Both the position numbers and the translations under genes were made by a program. The notes under the pieces are model-generated. The model was given only the letters and a program-made list of their open reading frames with translations, did not search any database and was not told the origin of the DNA. From positions 101,844,748 to 101,908,747 of the forward strand of contig JAQMRL010000002.1 in NCBI GenBank assembly GCA_035578175.1: a DNA stretch of 64,000 bases, read 5' to 3'. The stretch is from Catonia carolina. Lineage: Eukaryota > Arthropoda > Insecta > Hemiptera > Achilidae. Positions 55,333 through 64,000 of this stretch are shown piece after piece (position 1 is the first letter of the stretch; the number at the start of each line of letters is the position of its first letter).

Positions 55333-58020
55333 ATGCCAGACAATAATGTGACATGTAATTCCTTGACCATATTACTATGGAATGCAAATGGGGTCCATCG
55401 ACATTTGGCAGAATTAGAATACGTATTACATGAAAAAAGAATAGACATTTGCCTTCTCTCCGAAACTCACCTAACCTTTGCCTCACGTTTTTTTATCAAA
55501 GGGTTTACAGTCTACCGGACTGATCATCCTGCCAACCGAAGTCAGGGCGGTACTGCTATACTTATCAGATCGCCTATTCGTCAAAATTTTTATCCGCTAC
55601 AAGAACCTACAATTTACCTTCAGGCGACTGCAGCCACAATTTTCTTAAAATCGATAGAAATTAATGTAGTGGTGGTCTACGTTCCCCCAAGATTTTCCAT
55701 ATCGAAAGAAACTTTTGAAAACTTCTTCTCAACCCTAGGACCACATTTCATAGCCGGAGGAGATTTCAACGCAAAGAATACAGTCTGGGGCTCGAGAATT
55801 ACAAATCCACGTGGTAGAACGTTACTGAAATGCATCGATGATAAAAAATATAAAATTGCAACATCCAGAAAACCAACTTATTGGCTGACTTCCGTAACTA
55901 AACTCCCGGACTTATTAGACATTTTTCTTCTAAATGGGCTAACTTCAATCAAATATATGGTAGCGGACTGCAGTGATTTGTCGTCTGATCATTCAGCTGT
56001 ACTTTTCTCTTTGAGCTCTGAACCAATCCCTGTCCAAAAACGACCGTCATTAGCGAGTGGACTTATGAACTGGTCATATTTTCGGTCATATTTAGAAAAT
56101 CATACGAATCTACGTCTTCCACTGAAGTCGCCATCTGATATTGATGAGGCAGCGGAAAATCTTCAAGCCTTAATTCAATCTGCAGCTACGTTGTCTTGTA
56201 CTCCACCAAAGACGTCATCGAAGCTTGGACCAATGTATCCATTGTACATCAGACAAATGATACGGGAAAAAAGAAGGTTAAGAAGAATTTGGCAAAGGTC
56301 ACGTCTTCCTGAAGACAAAATTATTTTTAATAGATTAGCCAACAAATTAAAAAAGGAAATAATAAAAATAAATTGTGAAGTTACTGAAAATAAACTTAGG
56401 AATCTATCAACCATCGACGGAACGCTTTGGAGAGCCACTAAACGCGTTACTGGACATATTTCTTTTAACTCACCACTACGCAAGGCGGACAATTCTTGGG
56501 CAAACAAGGAGGAAGAAAAAGCGGAATTATTTTCTGAACATCTTTGCAACGTTTTTAAACCCTTTGATGAAGATATCAATGCTGAAAAAGAGGCAGAAGT
56601 AGAGGATTATCTTGCCAGTCCAGTGCCCTTGTCTATTCCACCCAAGAGAATCAAATTAATTGAAGTGGAAAAAGTAATAGGTATTCTTCCGTCAAAAAAG
56701 TCACCTGGTCATGACTTGATCACATCTGAAATTTTAAAAGAATTACCAAAGAAAGCCTTAATATTCATCACACAAGTGTTCAATGGAATCTTACGAACAT
56801 GTCATTATCCAATTCTATGGAAACTATCTGAAGTGGTTCTATTTGCAAAACCAGGGAAACCGTCTCATTTACCTTCATCGTACCGGCCAATAAGTCTCCT
56901 TCCGGTTATTTCTAAAGTTTTTGAGCGGCTGCTTTTAAATCGATTGACAGTAATCCTTGAGAGGAAGAAAGTTATCCCACTCCATCAGTTCGGTTTTAGG
57001 AGGGAGCACTCAACAGTGCAACAACTGCACAGAGTCGTGGATAAAATATCAGCAGGATTAGAAGAAAAAAAGTTCACCTCGGCTGTATTTCTTGATGTGA
57101 CAGCTGCCTTTGATAAAGTCTGGCATGACGGATTACTTTTTAAACTTAAGAAAATTTTACCGTATTCGTACTATTTTATATTTAAATCATTTCTTGAAGA
57201 TAGGTACTTCTTAGTCCGACAAGGGGGTACGTATTCAGACATGAAAAGCATAAAAGCCGGAGTACCACAAGGTTCTATCTTGTCACCTACTCTATATTCG
57301 ATCTACACTTCTGACTTTCCTTGTACACAAAACACCTCTGTAGCGACGTTTGCGGATGATACAGCCATTTTATCACAAGATCTTTCCATACAAACGGCCA
57401 CTCAAAATTTACAACATCACCTAAATTTAGTAGACAACTGACTGAAGGACTGGAAAATGAAGGTGAATCCAGCGAAGTCTGTTCACATTACATTCACTCT
57501 AAATAAACAACCGTCGCTGTTCTTAAATAATGCACCTATCCCAAAAAATTCTACTGTTCGCTATCTTGGACTTCATTTCGATCAACGCATGACCTGGAAA
57601 CACCACATTAAGACAAAACGACTTCAACTAAACTTACGTTTGAAACAACTATACAGGTTTGTTCACACTAAATCACCCATACGTCTCAAACAGAAATTAT
57701 TACTCTACAATTCTCTCTTAAAACCTATCTGGATGTACGGTATTCAAATTTTTGGCTGCGCAAAGCTGAGTAATTTAAAAACTATTCAAGCATTCCAGTC
57801 TAATTTTCTCCGTATAATTACCGGTTCACCATACTATGTCTCAAATTACACACTTCACAACGATTTAAAAACACCATTCATTTGCGATATCGTCAAAAAT
57901 AGTTATACTAAATTCTACTCAAAATTACCAATCCATAATAATCCACTTATCAGTGATATGGCAAATCCACCAGGCTTCATTAGAAGATTAAAAAGAAGAT
58001 GGAGCAGAGATCTTCTTTAA
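55333..58020 (+). pseudogene. Jockey ORF2: endonuclease and reverse transcriptase, one nonsense codon
   Basis: 896 codons from ATG at 55333 to TAA at 58020, in one frame, broken only by TGA at 57439-57441 (codon 703). The context DN-stop-LKDW suggests a former tryptophan codon. Residues 1-225 are an exonuclease/endonuclease/phosphatase domain: WNANG (start), E44 in SETH, GGDFNA with D144 and N146, and S218-D219-H220. Residues ~440-720 are the RT: KSPGHDLI, YRPISLLPVISKVFERLLL, HQFGFRREHSTVQQ, D588 in FLDVTAAFDKVW, VPQGSILSPTLYSIY, and F673-A-D-D676. After the stop the thumb and C-terminus continue (YLGLHFDQRMTWK, LKPIWMYGIQIFG) to RRLKRRWSRDLL. The endonuclease nicks target DNA and the RT copies element RNA at the nick. 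Confidence 0.93.
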
Positions 58021-58303
58021 TTCTTTCTGCATGTTTATGTCGAAAAAAATAATAATGTAAAATATTTGTAATTATCGTTTTGTTTTAAATGTTTTATTAC
58101 TCTTGATAATAACTTTTCCGTGACAAAATGAACTTTTTGTTTTTTTTTCTTTCCATACTTTTGTATATTATTTATGTTTATTGTTATTCCAAATTTAACA
58201 TTGCTGAATGTTGAATTTTATTTCCTGTCTGTTCTTGTCTGTAATTTAATATCGATGTTTTCTCATCTTTTGGTTGTTCTGTATAGTACAGTTAAAGATT
58301 CAA
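58021..58303 (+). other. Jockey 3' untranslated region
   Basis: T-rich noncoding sequence between the ORF2 stop and the AATAAA. No second frame or hairpin stands out. Confidence 0.7.
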
Positions 58304-58328
58304 AATAAAGAATAAAAAAAAAAAAAAA
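58304..58328 (+). promoter_or_regulatory. polyadenylation signal and poly(A) end of the Jockey element
   Basis: AATAAA at 58304-58309 is followed by a 15-base A run (58314-58328), the retrotransposed tail. Confidence 0.9.
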
Positions 58329-58744
58329 CATTTACTTTCGGCCATCTTGGTTTTTTTGGTGGAATGTTTGTTGTGTTAGTTGTTACTAAGTACCAGAAGG
58401 TGAAAATGTCACTTTCCCCATTCAATGGATAATTATTTTGATAAATTGGCAGCAGCACGTATAACATTCTTGTGTTTACTATATCAGTACTGGTTTGTAT
58501 GTTGTTAATCTTTATGCAGTATTTTGTAAATAACAAGTTTCCACGCTGGAATTATGGTGGAAGTATCTTCGTCTTGTGGTTCCGGGTAAACGAAAGTCCA
58601 AAGTAGGAAAAAGTAAAAATTGTGCTGGAATACCAATGTCAAAAATGTAAGAAGATAATAACAGAGGAAATATTTCTAGATCAGAATCATCGTTGATATC
58701 CTGTATTTAAAAGGCCCATCGGTCTACTTAGTTTGTCGGTTAGC
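58329..58744. other. unassigned sequence
   Basis: No supported feature. Confidence 0.3.
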
Positions 58745-59165
58745 AACCATTTTCTTCTTCCTTCTTCTTTCGGTTCCATCCCCTATCGGAAGTTGGAAAT
58801 TATCGTAGCGATCTGGATCCTGTCGACCACTGCTCTGAACAGTTCCGTCAATTTACACCGTACCATTCCCTCAGATTCTGCAGCCAGGAAAGTCTTCTAC
58901 GCCCAACACTTTTTTCCCTTAATCTTTGCATGGACAAAAAGCCTAAGTAATGAATACTTATCTCCTCTCATAATATGGTCCAGATACTCCAATTTTCTTC
59001 TCTTTATAGTCCTCACCAATTCACAATCTTTACCCATTCTCAACAATACATCCATATTTGTCACTATCTCCGTCCATGACACTCTCCACATTCTCTTACA
59101 GCACCACATCTCAAACACAAACACATCTTCCGACTTCCATACGCTATTTAACTGGTTTCCATAAA
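58745..59165 (-). pseudogene. LINE reverse-transcriptase 3' end (SWL type) with GAA tail
   Basis: The minus frame contains FVFEMWCCKRMWRVSWTEIV, LLRMGKDCELVRTIKRRKLE and YLDHIMRGDKYSLLRLFVHA (58900-59124). After a shift it continues with an eroded end leading to an AGAAGAAGGAAGAAG tail next to 58755. It matches the order seen at 38795-39150 (FEMW..RR.L.I.W......N..VL.RM.K...L..TIKRRKLEYL.H..RG.KY.LL+L...KI.GK+). 5'-truncated, with at least one frameshift. Confidence 0.8.
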
Positions 59166-59252
59166 CTGCACATCTCGTATTTAATTACCTATTAAACCCT
59201 GACAATTTTTCAGAGCCGAAATTAATCATCGTAGGTAGTTTAACCAATCAGT

Positions 59253-59350
59253 ATCAACGTCCGGAAAGTAGGACGTTGATATAGTTTACGTACTTATAAC
59301 ATCCGGTTTACCGGACGTCCGTAAATTATGCATAAAGTGCCAACGTCCGG
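59253..59350. repeat. cluster of ACGTCCGG inverted and direct repeats
   Basis: ATCAACGTCC (59253-59262) pairs with GGACGTTGAT (59271-59280) across 8 bases. Within the next 80 bases come CATCCGGTTTACCGGACGTC and CAACGTCCGGATAACCG, again containing ACGTCCGG or its complement. Such CpG-containing palindromic clustering is unusual in this AT-rich setting. Its role is unknown. Confidence 0.6.
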
Positions 59351-59411
59351 ATAACCGAACATTTCCAAAAAAACTTTTAAACAAAAATTAATGGAATAAT
59401 GTATTTTGAAA

Positions 59412-59586
59412 CTGCCTCCGTGGCTTAGTGACTAGCACGCTAGCCTACAAAGCGAAAGGTCCCAGGTTCGATTCCCGGCTAGGGTCTGGAAATTTTAACA
59501 CGTTAAAACCACCGTTATGGTACCAAAACCCACAGTAGTTGATCATGACCAAGCTGTGGATGAGACTTTAAATAAACTAAAAAAAA
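59412..59586 (+). mobile_element. SINE, tRNA-derived (family C)
   Basis: Head CTGCCTCCGTGGCTTAGTGA, CTAGCCTACAAAGCGAAAGG, B box GGTTCGATTCCCGG, CTAGGGTCTGGAAATTTT. The tail is a diverged AGTAGTTGATCATGACCAAG word and TTTAAATAAACT plus A run. Confidence 0.87.
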
Positions 59587-60689
59587 CTATTTTGAATATT
59601 TTTAGTGTTAGTACGTTTTATTTTTTTATGAACACAATAAAAAATTTTTAACAGGAAATTTTACTTTTCTGTAACGTTGAAATTTTGGTCGGCAATGGCA
59701 GGCTTATTACTCCTATAAGTTTTCGAAATAAGGGCTGGCAGTTTTTGTACACCCTTATTCAAATTAAATGGCACTTTAGATCAAACTTTTAAATAATTAG
59801 GCACTGAAAGGGTTAAATGAAGATATTTACACTCATAAAATAGATAAATTTTAAATGATTAAATTTTGCGTGATTTAGGTACTATCCACAGAATTTATAT
59901 TTCACGTACTTTGAATATTTAATTCACCACTACTATTATTTATTCGCTGGGTACCCTTAACCGCCCTCCACATACCTGCACGGGTTCACATCCCAAAGGT
60001 TGGAAATCAATGATCTAGTCGAATAAAGAAAATAAAACCAGTCGGCAACCGAACTTTAGACAAAACAAAACAATTGAAAATTAAGATCGGGTTCAGTTAA
60101 CGCTTAGTACTAGTTCACCAGAGAGAATTGTTCAACCGAATAAATGACCGAAAGAACAGGTGTATTGAAGAGGCGGCGATGGCCATGACTAAGACTCTGA
60201 ATATACTAATCGGTGCAATCTGTGCACTAATGCACGACACAGACGTTGCCACAGCCACACAAATCCTTCTGTCTCCAACCAGCCGAAACATTCATTTTTC
60301 TGGTACGTGATATTTCTTTGGTTCGTCCGTGCTCTAGTAGACAGCCCACTGATGGCCAAATATATTCACCGGGTGGGTCCAATAATTAATTTTACGGTTT
60401 TATTTTTGCATTTCAACCAGTTAATAATCTATACAATGGTAAATCCGGTGGTAATATCACCACAAGTGGTATTTTACTCAAATTATTTTGAGGGAAATGC
60501 CACTTGTACTTTCGCGCATTACAACAAAGTAAAGAGATACAAAAAATGTAAGAAAGTAAGTATGAAACACTCACGCCACTTTTTTGTGCCAATGTTAACA
60601 ATGAGCAAAATAACCTATGTTTAATCATGACTAAACAATGTAAAATGAAAATAATAACTTAATTTTAGTTTGGAATGAATGACGCAAAA
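59587..60689. other. unassigned AT-rich sequence
   Basis: No gene recognised. The stretch 60560-60650 resembles 9080-9170 and 21870-21950 and may be the outer part of an R2 copy. Confidence 0.35.
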
Positions 60690-61435
60690 TGAAATCGACT
60701 TCTGTAGAACTTGAAAATACGGCAACATCACTATCTGACACTAAACTAGACTTGTAGAAAAAGATGCTTGAAATAGATGTTGTAGGTTTTTTAATTTTTA
60801 TAACTTAAAAATTATATCACCTTTTCTGTACAATCCATACTAAGGTCACAATATTTTCAAAAACTTCATTTTTACCGATTATTAGCAAAATACATAAAAT
60901 CACTAATTGGCGCCAAATTAAGCGTTGTAGAACAAAACATATTTTAAATAAAAAACTTAGGTTTTTAATTCCTACAACTTCAAACGCTTTTGCCCTAAAT
61001 GCATATTAAGGCTGTAGTCTTAACATTCTACTTTTTTACCACGATAGCACAACCTGTAAGAATTTCAGTACCCATGCCGGTTACTTGTAGAGCACAAAAA
61101 TGTAGTAAATGGGGCTATTTAAAAAAAATCGTAGAAGCCGTTTTTGAGAAATTCGCGTGAATACCGGTTGACCTATTTTGACGAAAATGTTTGTGTAGGG
61201 TGTTCTTGTGATACCTAATTTAATTTCAATATTCCAACTTCGTTGAAATTACACCGCTCTTGAGCTATTTTGTTCACACAGGCCATTAGATAAAAATATG
61301 TATTTTTGGGTTGAGGGGGCCTGATAACGTGTATTTACGGTAAAAACTCGATTTCAAAAATCGAACTAAAAACAATACTTTCCTCCACCATATATTCATA
61401 TAGGGCAAGAGAAAGTTAAAATACAAAAATTTCAA
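60690..61435 (+). repeat. interspersed repeat R2, longest copy, with two internal tandem units
   Basis: Two tandem units (about 60755-60925 and 60925-61060) contain GTTGTAGGTTTTTTAATTTT, an AAGGTCACAATATTTTC / AAGGCTGTAGTCTTAAC word and an AATCACTAATTGGCGCC word. After them come AAAATGTAGTAAATGGGGCT, GCCGTTTTTGAGAAATTCGC, an ACCGGTTGACCTATTTTGAC word, GAACTAAAAACAATACTTTC and TAGGGCAAGAGAAAG. Related to 11165, 22735 and 35725. No coding potential. Confidence 0.75.
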
Positions 61436-62839
61436 GGAAAATCACCTCCCTATAAGCACATTTACTAATTACTAGTTACACAGTTAGTAATTAATAAATT
61501 ATTAGCATGAATTATATTTGTTTCATCAGAAATTGTTTCATATATTGGATCGATATATTTTATTTATACCTTCCAAAGAAGTTTCGGACGACCCGGTGGT
61601 GGTAGTGATGTATTCGCTAGTCATCATTCAATGGAACATGTATTTTTGAAGGCATTAGTAAAGTGTGAAGTGTGTGTAGCCGGTCTGCTAACCAATATTA
61701 ATACTGTGTTAGTTGATGATAGAACACTATTAACTTGATCACGTGGCTATCACACAATCACACTGTTCTGGCCACTGTCTTCTTTTCCGTGGAATTCCAT
61801 TGTTCTATGTTTGCACACAAAAATATTATACTGTTCTCAATCAAAAAACTGATCAGCAACAATGCATCAGGAAAATAAAAATATAACTCATCTATTCAGC
61901 ATTCGTACTTAAGACATTTTATGAAATTGTTAGAACAGTATTTCCGAAAAAAATCAGAATAATTCTTTATTCTTGGTAGTGGTAACATAAACATACGGTT
62001 TATGTGGTACAGAAACTGTAAACATGGCCAGTTTAAACGAACCCGCGACTGAACATCATTACTTGAAATGAAATATTTTTTATTTGATGAAATAATACAA
62101 ATACAAATTTTAATACAAATCAGACTATGAAAGAACTTAACAAACAAAATACAATACCCTGGACCTACAAAATAAATTATAAATACAAAATAATATATTT
62201 TCAGTTAAGAATAAGATTACAAAAGAAAATTGTAATTGAATGAACACATATTTTCAAAGTTTGTGAAATAATAAATTGAAATTTAATGTACAATCATACA
62301 AAATAATAACTTAATAACTAAAAAGAAATATTTTTTTTAATTGTAACGATAACTAGCAAAAAATTGATACCTACAGTTAATTTCAGCAAACAAAAACATA
62401 AATCTTGTTGTAAAAACGCAATTACTTTTGTTGTATTTTATACTGTAATAATATTATTTTAAAGGTCTATATGAAAAAATTAGTAAATAGATAATTTAAT
62501 GTACTGTTTTTTTTAAATACACAGAACAAAAATAAATTAACAAAAACAAAATCTTTTTACTTAATATTAAAAGATTTCTATATTCTAAAAAATAATACTA
62601 ATTTGTTGGACGACTTAATTTTTACTTATAATTTATAAGATAATTATTTAAATTTTTGAAATATTTAAGTCAAACAAAATTTCATGCTAGTTTTGGAAAG
62701 CATTATAACATATAACAGCATTATAATATAATTAACATACAATTATAATTATAATTAGCATTAAAATTGTAATAGCATTATAATAATTTATATGTTAAGT
62801 ACATTTTTGTATTTAAATTTATTTATTAATTATTTATTA
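61436..62839. other. unassigned AT-rich sequence
   Basis: Very AT-rich, with TATAAT-type runs at about 62690-62800. No supported gene. Confidence 0.35.
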
Positions 62840-63060
62840 TCTATACTAATATTATAAAGACAAAGCGTGTTCTTTTTGTGCAGGCTTATTTCCAAAACTA
62901 CAACGGATTTTCATGAAAATTTGACAGCATATTTGTATTTATATTCACAACAACATATTATTTTTAAATTTAAAAAAATATAACCCCAAAGGACCCTAAA
63001 GAAGATTTTCATAAATATGTATGTTTGTGTACGTACATGTGTGTAGGTATTGCTGTTGAA
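62840..63060 (+). mobile_element. possible Helitron-type 5' end
   Basis: TCTATACTAATATTATAAAG at 62840, followed by an AAACTACAACGGATTTTCATG segment, resembles the 5' end of Helitron-like or related repeats I recall from insect genomes. No 3' hairpin with CTRR end was found in the remaining 1 kb. Confidence 0.25.
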
Positions 63061-63123
63061 GTAGATGAAGGCGTTTGATGAACACGAGAGACGTACGCGG
63101 GAGAAATTACCAACACGTTATAT

Positions 63124-63165
63124 GTGCGTGTGTGTGTGTGTGTGTGTGCGCGCGCGCGCGCGCGG
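63124..63165. repeat. (TG)n(CG)n compound microsatellite
   Basis: A GT run followed by a run of eight or so CG units, alternating purine-pyrimidine throughout. Confidence 0.95.
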
Positions 63166-63169
63166 GCAT

Positions 63170-64000
63170 GTGTGTGTACGTTGGGAGATTTAGCAGCTAC
63201 ACAATTTATTATATATTTATTAAAAAAAAGTTATTACATATGTTTCGCATGCGAAGTCACGCGGGACATGCTAGGTGTTTTAATATTAACGTTGTCATCT
63301 CGGGGTATGACCTGTGTGAGATTGTGATATCCTTGTTGATTCGAATTTACGCTCAGTGCCAAAGAAATTTGACAATTAATTACAAAATAAATGAAAAATT
63401 ATTCTCAGGTATATATATTGAAGGGCTGTAAGATATTACAGTTTGTTTTAACTAAAACCCTGAGAAACGTACGATGCGGACGATCTGCCTAGTTGGTGCC
63501 TAAAAGCTTAGTAACGTAATCAAATAAATGAAGGAAATAATCCTATATGATGGGAGATGTGAGAGGATATTTAGGTTGACCTCAAATATCTAATAGTTCT
63601 TTAATTAAATCGCTTAGTCGCCTATTTAAGTGAATTTGTAAACGTTGTAGCAGGCCTACTAATTATGGAGACCACCTGCACCGCTCTCATTAGACCTAAT
63701 CTTCATAAATATATATTCTTATTCATATTTAGTAACACTTTACAACATTTAATAGACCTGCAGGTATAATACATTGTTACAGTCTGTATTATTGTATAAA
63801 TATAGGAGGCCACCTGATTTACAAACATAATATGATATTAACTTAATTGAGTGGTGACGAAACGGTAATAATCCTTATTATTAAAACGAGAACGTGTTAA
63901 AACTAACACTTCATAATTTTTAAAAATTTATTAAAATAAATTCTGTTTTTGGGATTGCATCACGGTAATCCGGTCAAAGATCTTGTCCGACAAATCAACA
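63170..64000. other. unassigned sequence at right edge
   Basis: No supported gene or element. Confidence 0.35.

Larger units (their letters stand above)
52735..55346 (+). pseudogene. Jockey ORF1 (gag-like zinc-knuckle protein), split by insertion
   Basis: The left part (to the insertion at 53032) holds three zinc knuckles: CSRCQQYQHTQAYC (CX2CX4HX4C, about 52775-52816), CIRCAGDHLSANC (CX2CX3HX4C) and CALCGGSHPANYKGC (CX2CX3HX6C). The KVESPRPKR lead-in just upstream is where Jockey gag similarity begins here. The right part, from 54990 to the stop at 55346, is proline/serine-rich then hydrophobic (TLMTQLLQVLISQ), typical of gag C-termini. Such proteins bind the element RNA in a ribonucleoprotein. 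Both parts share one reading phase across the target duplication. The intervening P-like DNA adds a stop after REAFP (53068). Confidence 0.85.
52690..58328 (+). mobile_element. Jockey-clade LINE, 5'-truncated, carrying a P-like insertion
   Basis: The order is a zinc-knuckle ORF1 (split by the insertion at 53032-54989), an endonuclease/reverse-transcriptase ORF2 overlapping it by 14 bases, a ~290-bp 3' untranslated region, AATAAA and a poly(A) end. This two-ORF layout without an LTR and with an apurinic-type endonuclease is that of the Jockey superfamily. ORF1 lacks its usual N-terminal half, so the copy is 5'-truncated; the junction is somewhere near 52690-52740, where a 17-bp unit (AAGTTGGACTCATTACT) is tandemly duplicated (52688-52721). 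I could not match a target duplication downstream of the poly(A). Confidence 0.9.

Noticed and set aside
56175..56579. Minus-strand frame within Jockey ORF2
   Set aside because: Antisense shadow of the ORF2 endonuclease-RT linker.
58304..58360. Target duplication for the Jockey element
   Set aside because: CATTTACTTT after the poly(A) only loosely resembles CATTACTTTT near 52715; too short and imperfect to claim.
63075..63431. Cys/Val/Ala-rich frames at 63.1 kb
   Set aside because: They translate the (TG)n(CG)n microsatellite.

Overview
This window looks like AT-rich (roughly two-thirds A+T by eye) intergenic or intronic DNA from an arthropod, most likely an insect. The reasons are the mobile elements present: Jockey-clade LINEs, several other insect-type LINE 3' ends, tRNA-derived SINEs, and mariner, Tigger/pogo, PIF/Harbinger, Merlin and P-superfamily DNA transposons. 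No operons, Shine-Dalgarno sites or bacterial coding density are visible. I found no complete host protein-coding gene. Two blocks (26336-26641 and 35358-35435) could be host promoter or exon material, or repeat sequence.

Layout. 1-5 kb: two purine-rich tracts around a SINE, a short Tigger-type element, a tandem array interrupted by a SINE, and a LINE fragment. 7-13 kb: a decayed transposon-associated protein gene, a different SINE, and two LINE fragments. 13-25 kb: SINEs, two copies of an interspersed repeat (called R1 here), one copy of a second repeat (R2), and LINE fragments. 25-37 kb: a TTAA-flanked element, more R1 and R2, a Jockey fragment beside a rearranged mariner, and a candidate exon in a GC-rich patch. 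38-46 kb: a SINE with a swapped tail, a 1.1 kb palindromic element, a young 5'-truncated LINE with an 11-bp target duplication, and decayed LINE and Jockey pieces. 46.6-48.5 kb: one PIF/Harbinger remnant inside another, with a Merlin remnant next to it. 52.7-58.3 kb: the best preserved element, a 5'-truncated Jockey-clade LINE whose ORF1 is split by a P-superfamily DNA transposon with a perfect 8-bp target duplication. 58.7-64 kb: another LINE 3' end, a SINE, a long R2 copy and mostly unassigned AT-rich DNA.

The strongest observation is the 1958-bp P-like transposon (53032-54989), which carries a truncated THAP-plus-DDE-type transposase and sits inside Jockey ORF1. The flanking Jockey reading frame is open up to both target copies and has the same phase on each side of the insert, so the P-like element probably arrived late. 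The second is a set of tRNA-derived SINEs that appear modular: three heads and two tails, with one copy joining the head of one family to the tail of another. All family names come from recognising motifs by eye; no database search was possible.
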